From IMG/VR virus record IMGVR_UViG_3300032249_000382, positions 1-50,092 of that record: a DNA stretch of 50,092 nt. One strand, 5' to 3'. The notes under the pieces are model-generated. The model was not told the origin of the DNA and searched no databases. It saw only the letters and a list, made by a program, of their open reading frames with translations. Shown one piece after another: positions 30,659-38,985 of the stretch. Made by a program: the position numbers and the translations under genes. Within the stretch, counting starts at the first letter, position 1, and every line of letters begins with the position of its first letter. This DNA comes from a virus.

Positions 30659-32044
30659 ATGAAAACTTTCCTTAATTATTTAAAAGAGGAAGTAACACCA
30701 ACCGCTCTAAGCGATGGTAGTATTGATATCGAGAAAGATTCTGTTCGTCAGGAGATTAATGGAATCCTTTCTGGAATTAGCACATATTCTTGTGTAACTC
30801 CATATAGTGCTTTGACTAAAATTCGCAAGGCACTGGCCTACTTTCATGTTTATCTTCCAAAAAGATCATACATGGAAGGAAATCATGGTGTAGAAGTTTG
30901 GGAGATTCACCAATTCGGACAGAAAATGGGTATGACTGATCAAGGTGAGTTCATTAATGATACTCCTGTAAAGTTCTATCTATTCTTCCACTATCATCTA
31001 ATTGGTTCAATGTTTATGATTAATGCTAAAGTTGTTGATAAGAATCAATTAGAGAAAGAGTTGGACTTTGCTGAAAGTATGATCAAAGAAGATGCTGAAA
31101 TGCGTCAAGGTCGTGCTAAAGCAATAGCACCAAAAGAAGAACCCCATACCGCATTAGGAGACTGCGATTGTAGTCAGGGTGATTCTCCAAGTACCAAATC
31201 TGCCGTATCTGTAATGATGCGTAGGAAAGATAAGAAACTATCTTCTGGTGAATTAGATGAAGGTCGTATGCCTGCTTCTGTTATTAAGCATAAGCAGAAA
31301 CTTGCCAGCATGTCACCAGATGACTTGAAAAAGAAGTTTGCTGGTAAGTCAGAGCAAGAATTAAAGTCAATGGCTCGTCGTCATGGTTATGGCCCAGACA
31401 GCGATGTCTATTCTAAGCATGTCGCTGTTAAAGAAGAAACCGATGCTGCCGATGAAACAAATATGGCCAAATCACAACTAAAGGCCATAGGAGCAAAGTC
31501 GTCAAATCTAGTTTCACTGATGAAAAAATCAAAGAATCTTCCAGCATGGGTTCAGAGTAAACTATCTGTTGCTAAAGATGGCATCACTTCTGTTGATGAC
31601 TATATGACCCATAGTGATAATAAACTTGATGAGGTTTCTCTAGGCAAACTTGTTCGCTATAAGAACAAGGCTGGCGAAGGTCGTGAAAAGGGTGTTGCTC
31701 TTGCTGATAAGAAGATGAAAGGCAAAGCCAAAGTCAATGCTTCTATGCCTAAGCATCCTTACATGGAAGGTCTTACTGTTGAACCAGTAGATAGACCTAA
31801 GGATTCAAGTTCTTCTCCTAATCCAACATCTTCTGATATTTCAAATCCATCACAAGAAACCAAAAATCGTGCAAGAATGGGTGCAACACCGGCTGTTCGG
31901 GAATCAGCACCTTCAGGCGCCAAGTTTGAGCGTATGGTAAAGCATATTAAAAAGGGTTACTCTAAAGATGGTCTAACAGCCAAAGAAAAGGGTATCGCTT
32001 ACGCCACAGCATGGAAGGCCAAGAAGAACGAAAATTCAGAATAA
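30659..32044 (+). CDS. Virion-associated modular protein with capsid-targeting-like tag, 461 aa
   Basis: AGGAGAGTTTAA precedes the ATG. MKTFLNYLKEEV closely resembles T4's capsid-targeting start (MKTYQEFIAEA), with LKE as a possible cleavage site. The N-terminal domain (about 20-145) is globular and unrecognised, followed by a polar linker (ending near 180-210). The last 35 residues (FERMVKHIKKGYSKDGLTAK, then EKGIAYATAWKAKK) are a short module found at the end of many cyanophage and marine myovirus proteins. Function unknown; packaging inside the head is inferred from the tag. Confidence 0.68.
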   Translation: MKTFLNYLKEEVTPTALSDGSIDIEKDSVRQEINGILSGISTYSCVTPYSALTKIRKALAYFHVYLPKRSYMEGNHGVEVWEIHQFGQKMGMTDQGEFINDTPVKFYLFFHYHLIGSMFMINAKVVDKNQLEKELDFAESMIKEDAEMRQGRAKAIAPKEEPHTALGDCDCSQGDSPSTKSAVSVMMRRKDKKLSSGELDEGRMPASVIKHKQKLASMSPDDLKKKFAGKSEQELKSMARRHGYGPDSDVYSKHVAVKEETDAADETNMAKSQLKAIGAKSSNLVSLMKKSKNLPAWVQSKLSVAKDGITSVDDYMTHSDNKLDEVSLGKLVRYKNKAGEGREKGVALADKKMKGKAKVNASMPKHPYMEGLTVEPVDRPKDSSSSPNPTSSDISNPSQETKNRARMGATPAVRESAPSGAKFERMVKHIKKGYSKDGLTAKEKGIAYATAWKAKKNENSE

Positions 32045-32050
32045 TATGTA

Positions 32051-32440
32051 ATGATAAATGATTTAAATGATGGCAACTTTTTGATATATGCTGCTAAGTT
32101 TTATGATCGTCCTCATATAATCCAGTCGGAGTTTGAGGACGATCTAAAACGAATCAAGTATGTTAAAAGATTATTAAGAAAATATAAACAAACTGGTGAG
32201 TTCAAGGAGAGGCTTGTTCTAAACCACGTTATCATTTTATCAAATGTTTTTGGTATCGAACCTGCTGTTAATATGCTTTTCTATAAAGTTGACCAAGAAG
32301 ATTATCCTCTACTAAAAACAATTCTCATATTTTTAAACTATATGCCCTCTCAATTAAAAGTCTCGTTTGATAAATACCATATAAGACAGGAAGAAATACC
32401 TGTAGATTTATATATCGCCAATAGGCTGAGGAATATCTGA
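32051..32440 (+). CDS. Conserved T4-like hypothetical protein, 129 aa
   Basis: MINDLNDGNFLIYAAKFYDR and LVLNHVIILSNVFGIEPAVN recall a small conserved protein family of cyanophage-like viruses (DUF7207-type) without known function. Mostly helical, no membrane segment. The stop overlaps the next ATG. Confidence 0.72.
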   Translation: MINDLNDGNFLIYAAKFYDRPHIIQSEFEDDLKRIKYVKRLLRKYKQTGEFKERLVLNHVIILSNVFGIEPAVNMLFYKVDQEDYPLLKTILIFLNYMPSQLKVSFDKYHIRQEEIPVDLYIANRLRNI

Positions 32441-32838
32441 TGGATAAGATACAGAAAGAAGATGCTCCTACTAATGCTGTAGCACAAAATAGTGTAGCAG
32501 GAATCACTGGCGATCCACCGGTATCTGTCAAAACACAGAAAAGAATACAGAAGAAACAGAAAACTACATCTACTCCAGTTATTATGTCAATGTTACGCCG
32601 TAAATTAGTATCGGAAGAAACTTTTGCTGGTGCAGTAGTATTCGAGGTTTCAACAACAGTTTTCCATACAGCAAAGATGGAAAAGCGTAAAGGTAAACAT
32701 TGGAGAACATATCTAGAAGAAGATGATTGTTTTCGACATATAAGAGAATATGCACAAAAGAATCCAAAAAAAGGCATTATCCTTCGTAATGAGCGTACCG
32801 GTGAAATGTTCTATGCCAGGTATGGAAAGAAAGGATAA
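32440..32838 (+). CDS. Conserved T4-like hypothetical protein, 132 aa
   Basis: A disordered basic N-terminus (about 1-50, with TQKRIQKKQKTTSTP) precedes a compact C-terminal domain (VFEVSTTVFHTAKMEKRKGK; HWRTYLEEDDCFRHIREYAQ). I recall similar proteins at the same site in cyanophage-type genomes. Function unknown. It lies just before the endolysin. Confidence 0.68.
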   Translation: MDKIQKEDAPTNAVAQNSVAGITGDPPVSVKTQKRIQKKQKTTSTPVIMSMLRRKLVSEETFAGAVVFEVSTTVFHTAKMEKRKGKHWRTYLEEDDCFRHIREYAQKNPKKGIILRNERTGEMFYARYGKKG

Positions 32839-32841
32839 AAC

Positions 32842-33570
32842 ATGAATTATAAAATTACACCAGAAATACTAAGACAAATTGCTGGTGCACCCGTATCTAA
32901 TCACATTGTTGATGGAATAGTTGAACATCTACCTGAGGTTATTGAAAGATATAAGATAAATACTGATCTAAGATTGGCTCATTTTCTAGCACAGTTAGCA
33001 CATGAAAGTGACCACTTTAGAACTTATGAAGAATATGCCTCAGGTTCAGCATATGAAGGTCGTCGTGATTTAGGAAATGTTAAGAAGGGTGATGGTCGTA
33101 GATACAAGGGTCGTGGACCTATTCAGATCACCGGTAGATATAACTATCGTAAGTATGGTGAACTACTAGGTTTGAATTTGGAAAATAATCCAGAACTAGC
33201 AGAAGATCATAAAATCGGTTTATTACTTGCTGGTGAATACTGGCACCAAAAATCGTTAAACGATCTTGCCGATAAAGATAATGGGAAGCAGATCACTAGA
33301 AAAATTAACGGTGGTTATAATGGCCTGAAGGATAGACTCGCAAAAGTTGTCAGAGCGAAAAAGGCATTGTCACATTCTCATATAGATGCACCGGTTGTGC
33401 ATCATGTAGAGGTTGCTGTGGAAACACCTCATCAAACACCAGTCGTTCCTGAGCCAGTTGTTACACCTGCACCGGTTGAATATACTCTACCGTTGTTTGC
33501 ACAGGAACCAAAAGATGAGAGGTTGGATCCTCCTACCAATCTCACACATAATATTCATTCAGGAGGATAA
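32842..33570 (+). CDS. GH19-type endolysin, 242 aa
   Basis: The glycosidase domain (1-175) has HFLAQLAHESDHFRTYEE (catalytic Glu at E55, second Glu near 63-64) and YKGRGPIQITGRYNYRKYG, hallmarks of GH19 chitinase-like phage lysozymes that cut the glycan strand. From about residue 180 a Pro/Val/Glu/Thr-rich tail (VVPEPVVTPAPVEYT) follows; it is probably a flexible spacer. No signal peptide is present, so release needs a holin. Two candidate membrane partners are the gene directly downstream and the holin-like protein at 3105. Confidence 0.88.
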   Translation: MNYKITPEILRQIAGAPVSNHIVDGIVEHLPEVIERYKINTDLRLAHFLAQLAHESDHFRTYEEYASGSAYEGRRDLGNVKKGDGRRYKGRGPIQITGRYNYRKYGELLGLNLENNPELAEDHKIGLLLAGEYWHQKSLNDLADKDNGKQITRKINGGYNGLKDRLAKVVRAKKALSHSHIDAPVVHHVEVAVETPHQTPVVPEPVVTPAPVEYTLPLFAQEPKDERLDPPTNLTHNIHSGG

Positions 33571-33591
33571 TAGAAAGGGTTGGAAGCACTG

Positions 33592-33924
33592 ATGTCTAAT
33601 AGAAACACCAACGATGATGATGAAGTTGGTGGTCTAATGGAAAAGGCCCCACATTTAGTTACCGCTGTAATTGCGGTCGGAGGGCTTATTGCCGCTTATT
33701 TTATGACAATAGGTGATTTCAAAATGAAAGATTTGGAACTAACTCAAAGAGTGACTTACCTTGAAACTAAGGTAAATCACATAGAGGAAACCGTGGAAGT
33801 TATCAAGGGTAAACTTGATGCACGATTCCCTTTGGTGGATGCTGATCGTGAGCGTCTACATCAAGAATTGGAAAGACTGAAGGAAGTTCTTCAGCAAATG
33901 AAACCTATGTTACAGAAAAAATAA
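33592..33924 (+). CDS. Membrane protein with coiled coil downstream of the endolysin, 110 aa
   Basis: ATG 33592 (MSNRNTNDD) is chosen over TTG 33580; either is possible. One membrane segment (APHLVTAVIAVGGLIAAYFM, about 20-40) is followed by a coiled coil rich in Glu/Lys/Leu. This resembles an i-spanin or signal-arrest holin, and its place right after the lysozyme gene supports a lysis role. A spanin pair exists elsewhere (3326-3921), so its exact part is unclear. Confidence 0.62.
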   Translation: MSNRNTNDDDEVGGLMEKAPHLVTAVIAVGGLIAAYFMTIGDFKMKDLELTQRVTYLETKVNHIEETVEVIKGKLDARFPLVDADRERLHQELERLKEVLQQMKPMLQKK

Positions 33925-33927
33925 TAG

Positions 33928-33956
33928 TTGACATAGAGTCAAAAACTGTATATTAT
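33928..33956 (+). promoter_or_regulatory. Promoter for the primase gene
   Basis: TTGACA (33928-33933), a 17-bp spacer and TATTAT (33951-33956), 27 bases before ATG 33983. It separates the lysis gene from the nucleotide-metabolism and primase unit. Confidence 0.75.
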
Positions 33957-33982
33957 ATGGTTTCATTATGATTAGGTGATAT

Positions 33983-34996
33983 ATGTCGGTATACATCGAT
34001 AAAAAATACATTTCTCTCCTCGCTCCTAAACTTCCTTTGTTTAAACAGCGAGGGGAGTTTTTATGGAACTTCCGTTGCCCAGTTTGCGGAGATTCTCAAA
34101 AGAATAAGATTAAGACCCGTGGATATATCTACAAGCGTAAAGACAACTTTGGATTCATGTGTCACAACTGTGGCTCTACTATGGGTCTTTCAAAATTTAT
34201 AAAGTATGTTGATCCAGCATTATATAATGAATATCAACTGGAAAGTTTTGTTCAATCTAATACATCTAATAGTAAAGTAGATGTCAATGAGTTTATAGCA
34301 ACTCCAATATTTAAAGAAAAAACTAAATCTATTTCAAATACTGATGCGGTTAAAATATCGAGTTTAGGGCACTATCATATTGCTAGATCATATTTAGAAA
34401 ATAGAAAAGTTCCTCTTGATAGTTTTTATTATGTCGAAAACTTTGCTAAGTTTGTAAAAGACATATTTCCAGAGAATACCAAACAACTATATAGAGAAGA
34501 GAGAATTATTATTCCTTTTTATGATAAATATGGTGATCTTCTAGGTTTTCAAGGACGAGCAATTGGGCCGTCCAAGATTAAATATATAACAATTAAGGCA
34601 GATGAAAACAATCCTAAAATTTTTGGTTGGGATAGAATTGATGTTAGTAGAACTATGTATGTGGTTGAGGGCCCCATTGACTCTATTTTTCTTTCTAATA
34701 GCCTGGCTACTATGGATGCAAATCTGTATATTGCGGCTAATATCGTAGGCCTTGACAAAGAGTATGTTTTTGTATATGATAATGAACCTAGAAATAAGCA
34801 GATTGTTTCCAATATGAGGAAAACAATTGATATTGGAAGAAGCGTGTGTGTATGGCCTAATACGATCCAACAAAAAGATATTAATGAAATGGTAATTTTC
34901 GGTATGCACCCAAGTGAAATCCAACATATCATAGATACCAATACATTCTCAGGATTACAAGCCGTTATGATGATTAATCAATGGAGTAAGATATGA
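33983..34996 (+). CDS. 61: DNA primase, T4 gp61 type, 337 aa
   Basis: Makes RNA primers and works in complex with the gp41 helicase. An N-terminal zinc site is formed by C32/C35 (RCPVCGDS) and C60/C63 (CHNCGS). A Toprim core follows: MYVVEGPIDSIFL (catalytic Glu and Asp, about 222-234) and VFVYDNEPRNKQ (acidic pair). Length matches T4 gp61 (342 aa). AGGTGATAT precedes the ATG, and the stop overlaps the next gene (ATGA). Confidence 0.92.
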   Translation: MSVYIDKKYISLLAPKLPLFKQRGEFLWNFRCPVCGDSQKNKIKTRGYIYKRKDNFGFMCHNCGSTMGLSKFIKYVDPALYNEYQLESFVQSNTSNSKVDVNEFIATPIFKEKTKSISNTDAVKISSLGHYHIARSYLENRKVPLDSFYYVENFAKFVKDIFPENTKQLYREERIIIPFYDKYGDLLGFQGRAIGPSKIKYITIKADENNPKIFGWDRIDVSRTMYVVEGPIDSIFLSNSLATMDANLYIAANIVGLDKEYVFVYDNEPRNKQIVSNMRKTIDIGRSVCVWPNTIQQKDINEMVIFGMHPSEIQHIIDTNTFSGLQAVMMINQWSKI

Positions 34997-35199
34997 AAAT
35001 GCTCAGATTCACCAACACAAATCGGCAAAGGCTTGGTGATCCCATTTACATCAACTCTGATTGGATCGTTGCAGTATATGAAAACCATGTTGAAGGAGGA
35101 TCACTTGCAACTGTAGTATTTGGTGGTCCACATAATACCGAATGGTTTGTTGAAGAAAGTCTTAATGAAACCATAAAGATTATTAATGAAGGAAATTGA
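34993..35199 (+). CDS. FlbD-like small beta protein, 68 aa
   Basis: Strand-rich pattern IYINSDWIVAVYENH, then ATVVFGGPHNTEWFVEESLNE. The same pattern recurs in the next gene (IYLNPDHIVSLRPY; TEISMINGEKFHVKETFNE), so the two are probably divergent tandem duplicates. The pattern resembles FlbD-type proteins (NPDLI ... TNGKKYVVKES), a small fold of unclear biochemical role. Coupled to the primase by ATGA overlap. Confidence 0.62.
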   Translation: MKMLRFTNTNRQRLGDPIYINSDWIVAVYENHVEGGSLATVVFGGPHNTEWFVEESLNETIKIINEGN

Positions 35200-35201
35200 T
35201 T

Positions 35202-35411
35202 ATGAAAATAATGAAATTATCATTAAATGTCCATGATAATACAACATCAGGTAAAGAAATTTATTTAAACCCCGATCATATCGTTTCACTTCGCCCTTAT
35301 ACCTTTTCATCAGGAAATTATACTGAGATATCTATGATTAATGGTGAAAAGTTCCATGTTAAAGAAACATTTAATGAGATTGAAAAGATTGGTGGTAAAA
35401 AATGGATGTAA
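35202..35411 (+). CDS. FlbD-like small beta protein, 69 aa
   Basis: ATG 35202 follows GAAGGAAATTGATT; the TTG at 35196 is less likely. IYLNPDHIVSLRPY and TEISMINGEKFHVKETFNEI match FlbD-type spacing better than the paralogue upstream. The start MKLSLNV (from 35211) is shared word for word with the gene at 45578-45826, pointing to a small N-terminal duplication. It overlaps thyX by ten bases. Confidence 0.65.
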   Translation: MKIMKLSLNVHDNTTSGKEIYLNPDHIVSLRPYTFSSGNYTEISMINGEKFHVKETFNEIEKIGGKKWM

Positions 35412-36145
35412 TCAATACAGCGAAAATTATTGCTTTAACTAATCCTATTCTTTCTGCTTGGGAAACACAAACAGAAAGACCGATTGGTGCAGAGGCATTC
35501 ATTGCTTACACAGCCAGAGTATCTAACCCATCTAATCAGCATAACACACTAACAGCACCAAAACTTCTATCGTATCTAATCAAGAACAAACACTGGTCAC
35601 CGTTTGAAATGGTTTCTATCACAATGGAAATCAATACAACCCGTGATATCTCACATCAGATTATCCGTCATCGTTCATTCTCGTTTCAAGAGTTTAGCCA
35701 GCGTTATGCTGATCCAACTAAGGATATGCAGTTTGTAACGAGAGAAGCGAGACTACAAGACGCTAAGAACCGTCAGAATAGTATTGAGACGAATGATGAA
35801 GGGATTGCCAAAGAGTGGCATTATGCTCAAGATTATGTGGCAAAACTCGCTCAAGAATACTATAAGAGTGCGGTTGAAAATGGTATTGCTAAAGAACAAG
35901 CCAGAGCAGTTCTACCAGAAGGTCTAACTACAACCCGTCTATATATGTCGGGGACGTTGAGAAGTTGGATTCATTATATTGATGTCCGTGCGGAAGCAGG
36001 CACACAGAAAGAACATCGTCAGGTTGCTATAGCAGCACAAAAAGAAATACTACAACATTTCCCATCATTGAGAGACTACTGGTTTCCTATAAATGAAATC
36101 AAATCACCGGATGCTAAAGACAAACCATGGTGGCCATTTTGGTGA
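35402..36145 (+). CDS. thyX: Flavin-dependent thymidylate synthase ThyX, 247 aa
   Basis: Converts dUMP to dTMP using FAD and methylenetetrahydrofolate. The ThyX signature is RHRSFSFQEFSQRY (89-102), a variant of RHRxxSxNExSxRY, and the C-terminal LRSWIHYIDVRAEAGTQKEH matches the family's second conserved block. T4 carries the unrelated Td instead. It stands beside the class II reductase, so the two form a dNTP-supply unit. Confidence 0.93.
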   Translation: MDVINTAKIIALTNPILSAWETQTERPIGAEAFIAYTARVSNPSNQHNTLTAPKLLSYLIKNKHWSPFEMVSITMEINTTRDISHQIIRHRSFSFQEFSQRYADPTKDMQFVTREARLQDAKNRQNSIETNDEGIAKEWHYAQDYVAKLAQEYYKSAVENGIAKEQARAVLPEGLTTTRLYMSGTLRSWIHYIDVRAEAGTQKEHRQVAIAAQKEILQHFPSLRDYWFPINEIKSPDAKDKPWWPFW

Positions 36146-36173
36146 TGCATAGCAAGAACAAGAGGAAGTAATA

Positions 36174-38066
36174 ATGGACAGTTTATATCAAGAGTTTATT
36201 TACAAATCAAGGTATTCAAGATACCTACCAGAACTAAATCGTCGTGAAAACTGGGAGGAAACCGTTGAACGCTATCTTACCTTTATGCATAACCATCTCA
36301 CCAGTAATTATAGCTACGATATGGCTCCTATTCGTGAGAAGGTGAAGAAGGCTATCATTGATCTAAAAGTTATGCCATCTATGCGTGCCTTGATGACATC
36401 TGGCAAAGCATTAGAACGTGATAATACATGTGGATATAATTGTTCATTTTTACCTATTGATGATCCAAAAGCCTTCGATGAGGCCATGTTTATTCTTCTT
36501 TGTGGCACTGGTGTTGGATTCTCTGTTGAACGTCAGTTTATCAATCAGTTGCCAGAAATTCCAGAGAAACTATTTGACTCTGAAACCGTAATCGTCGTAA
36601 GAGACAGTAAGGAAGGATGGGCAAAGGCTCTCCGTATGCTTATTGCGCTTCTCTATACAGGCGAAGTTCCAAAGTGGGACCTGGGTAAGGTAAGACCTGC
36701 CGGTGCTCCTTTAAAGACATTTGGTGGTCGTTCATCTGGACCAGGTCCACTTTCGGAATTATTTAAGTTTGTTGTCAAGTTATTCCGTAACGCTCATGGT
36801 CGTCGCTTGACTTCCTTAGAATGTCATGATATAATGTGTAAAATTGGAGAGGTTGTAGTAGTTGGAGGTGTTCGTCGTTCCGCTATGATTTCACTTTCTA
36901 ATCTATCAGATGACCGTATGCGTCATGCTAAGGCTGGTGCATGGTGGGAAGCAAATCCACAACGAGCATTATCAAACAATTCTGCCGTGTATAATGAGAA
37001 GCCAGAGGTCGGCACATTCATGGCAGAATGGATTTCATTGTATGAAAGTAAATCAGGTGAGAGAGGACTATTCAGCCGTGAAGCATGTCAAACAATCGCA
37101 AAGAGAAATGGCAGAAGAAATAGTGAACAACTATTTGGCACAAACCCATGTAGCGAAATTATCCTTCGCCCATATGGATTCTGCAATCTTACGGAAGTTG
37201 TTATCCGATCCGATGACACCATGGAAACTATTCGTGATAAAATTGAGGTTGCGACTATTCTTGGTACTTTTCAATCTACTCTTACGGATTTTCCCTACCT
37301 AAGAAAGATTTGGGTTAAGAACGCTGAAGAAGAAAGACTACTTGGTGTTTCTCTTACAGGCATCTATGACTCCAAACTATTCAATAATCCCGCAGACAAA
37401 GAGATCAAGGCTCGTCTTGCTTCTCTCCGTGATTATGCTATTGAGGTGAACAATGGACTGGCTGAAAAACTTGGTATTAATCCTGCCGCTGCTATTACTT
37501 GTGTCAAGCCTTCTGGCACAGTATCGCAACTATGCGACTCAGCGAGTGGTATTCATCCACGGCATTCTAATTATTATATCCGTCGTGTTCGGGCTGATAA
37601 TAAAGATCCTCTCACACGGTTTATGAAAGACAAAGGTGTGCCTTGGGAAGCAGACGTTATGAAGCCCGAGTCCACAACTGTATTCTCCTTCCCACAGAAA
37701 GCACCAAAGGGTGCAGTAGTGAGAGACGATATCGATGCAATCAAGCACCTGGAGCTATGGGCAGTCTACCAAGAAGCATGGTGCGAACATAAACCATCCG
37801 TCACTATCAACGTCAGAGAAGATGAGTGGATGAAAGTCGGTGCTTGGGTATATGATCACTTTGATGAGATGTCCGGTGTATCATTCCTTCCACATGATGG
37901 AGGTTCGTATCGTCAGGCACCTTATGAGGAGATTACAAAGGATTTATATGAAGCAATGCTACCTTCTATTCCAAAATCACTTGATTGGGATAGCTTGGTT
38001 GAAATGGATGATAATGTTGAAGGTGTGCAGACTCTCGCCTGCACAGCCGGCGGATGTGAAATCTAA
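36174..38066 (+). CDS. nrdJ: Class II (adenosylcobalamin-dependent) ribonucleotide reductase, 630 aa
   Basis: Reduces ribonucleotides using B12 as radical source, with no second subunit. Features: NTCGYNCSF (C86/C90), LLCGTGVGFSVER (about 109-120), FGTNPCSEIILRPYGFCNLT (active-site cysteines, about 318-337), and a C-terminal redox pair LACTAGGCEI (C623, C628). The layout matches monomeric NrdJ. The N-terminal allosteric region is short (T4 NrdA is longer). B12 dependence implies a host that makes or imports cobalamin. The glutaredoxin at 39433 may re-reduce it. GAGGAAGTAATA precedes the ATG. Confidence 0.92.
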   Translation: MDSLYQEFIYKSRYSRYLPELNRRENWEETVERYLTFMHNHLTSNYSYDMAPIREKVKKAIIDLKVMPSMRALMTSGKALERDNTCGYNCSFLPIDDPKAFDEAMFILLCGTGVGFSVERQFINQLPEIPEKLFDSETVIVVRDSKEGWAKALRMLIALLYTGEVPKWDLGKVRPAGAPLKTFGGRSSGPGPLSELFKFVVKLFRNAHGRRLTSLECHDIMCKIGEVVVVGGVRRSAMISLSNLSDDRMRHAKAGAWWEANPQRALSNNSAVYNEKPEVGTFMAEWISLYESKSGERGLFSREACQTIAKRNGRRNSEQLFGTNPCSEIILRPYGFCNLTEVVIRSDDTMETIRDKIEVATILGTFQSTLTDFPYLRKIWVKNAEEERLLGVSLTGIYDSKLFNNPADKEIKARLASLRDYAIEVNNGLAEKLGINPAAAITCVKPSGTVSQLCDSASGIHPRHSNYYIRRVRADNKDPLTRFMKDKGVPWEADVMKPESTTVFSFPQKAPKGAVVRDDIDAIKHLELWAVYQEAWCEHKPSVTINVREDEWMKVGAWVYDHFDEMSGVSFLPHDGGSYRQAPYEEITKDLYEAMLPSIPKSLDWDSLVEMDDNVEGVQTLACTAGGCEI

Positions 38067-38079
38067 ACAGGAGTATATA

Positions 38080-38481
38080 ATGAGAAAACTACTTATTACT
38101 ATGATGTTATTTGCTACACCTGCGATGGCACAAACTGATATTACTATCAGCAAGAGCCATCAGATGATGCAGGTTGATACAGACACAGGTTCTTACCAAT
38201 GGCCAGTATCAACCGCAAGAAAAGGATACTATACACCAACTGGAACATTTTATCCATACTCCCTTCAACCAATGCACTATTCAAGGAAATATGACAATGC
38301 GCCGATGCCTCACTCCATCTTTTTTAGTGGCGGTTATGCTATCCATGCTACTCCACATACTGGCAATTTGGGGCGTCCTGCATCTCATGGTTGTGTTCGG
38401 CTTAGTCCCAGTCATGCAGCGATTCTTTATGGGATCGTAAAGAATGATCGAGAAGGAACAACAATCAGAATTACTAACTGA
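38080..38481 (+). CDS. Exported L,D-transpeptidase (YkuD), 133 aa
   Basis: AACAGGAGTATATA precedes ATG 38080. The signal peptide ends AMA-Q (residue 17). The YkuD signature is YAIHATPHTGNLG (H89) and ASHGCVRLSP with catalytic C105. L,D-transpeptidases form 3-3 crosslinks in peptidoglycan or attach proteins such as Braun lipoprotein. A phage copy is unusual: it could stiffen or remodel the wall during infection, or act in reverse as a hydrolase. It overlaps the next gene by 38 bases. Confidence 0.88.
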   Translation: MRKLLITMMLFATPAMAQTDITISKSHQMMQVDTDTGSYQWPVSTARKGYYTPTGTFYPYSLQPMHYSRKYDNAPMPHSIFFSGGYAIHATPHTGNLGRPASHGCVRLSPSHAAILYGIVKNDREGTTIRITN

Positions 38482-38746
38482 TGAATTAGATATTATATTA
38501 GCAGAACAACTATATTCAGCAAGGCGTAGGTTAAAGGCTATAAATAGATTTCTGAAACTTATGCCTAATGAACCTTGGTTGTCAAAAGCCAAAAAAAGAT
38601 GTGAGATGAATATAATTTGGTTTGAAAGTCTAATAAACGATAAGAAATTGAAGAAGCGGAAGAGAATAAATATAGTAAGAACTTTAACAAATGTAAAGTA
38701 TTATGTAAGGTTCTTCCGCTTCTTCACAATAAAAAGGAAAAAGTAA
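38444..38746 (+). CDS. Basic hypothetical protein, 100 aa
   Basis: ATG 38444 lies inside the end of the transpeptidase gene. MIEKEQQSELLTDELDIILA is followed by strongly basic helices (LYSARRRLKAIN; DKKLKKRKRINIV) and ends FFTIKRKK. Possible nucleic-acid binding. Its 3' end carries a 14-bp inverted repeat. The stop overlaps the next ATG. Confidence 0.6.
   Translation: MIEKEQQSELLTDELDIILAEQLYSARRRLKAINRFLKLMPNEPWLSKAKKRCEMNIIWFESLINDKKLKKRKRINIVRTLTNVKYYVRFFRFFTIKRKK
38650..38725. repeat. 14-bp inverted repeat with 48-base loop
   Basis: GAAGAAGCGGAAGA (38650-38663) and TCTTCCGCTTCTTC (38712-38725) are exact reverse complements, at the 3' end of the gene 38444-38746 and 20 bases before the ATG at 38746. 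In RNA it would make a long-stem hairpin just before the next ribosome binding region, so it may affect translation or RNA decay. Confidence 0.7.
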
Positions 38747-38973
38747 TGGCTTCTTGGACTACAGGTTCTCAAATATTAGACCAGATCATCGAAAATCTGG
38801 TAGATAGTGAAATTTCATATGATGATCGTAAAATCGTTTATGAGATTTTGCTCGAAGTCTTTGAGGACTTTGATGCCAAGGATCTTGAGATATGTTTGGA
38901 TATGGATAAAGCCTTTGATGAGGTTTGGAACGAAAAATATCCTCCAGAACTAGAAGAATACGAGGACGAATAA
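38746..38973 (+). CDS. Acidic hypothetical protein, 75 aa
   Basis: A very acidic protein (EDFDAKDLEICLDMDKAFDE, ending EEYEDE), predicted helical, without known motif. It follows the long inverted repeat and a weak AAAGGAAAAAGTA ribosome binding site. The strong negative charge may mimic nucleic acid, which is speculation. Confidence 0.62.
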   Translation: MASWTTGSQILDQIIENLVDSEISYDDRKIVYEILLEVFEDFDAKDLEICLDMDKAFDEVWNEKYPPELEEYEDE

Positions 38974-38985
38974 CTATATAGTTGT

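Noticed and set aside
34541-34941. Two long minus-strand frames opposite the primase
   Set aside because: Antisense shadows of gene 61; no start signals and no sensible domains.
36910-37302. 130-codon alternative frame inside the reductase gene
   Set aside because: The reductase frame has catalytic motifs throughout; the alternative has no start signal and Cys/His-rich nonsense composition.
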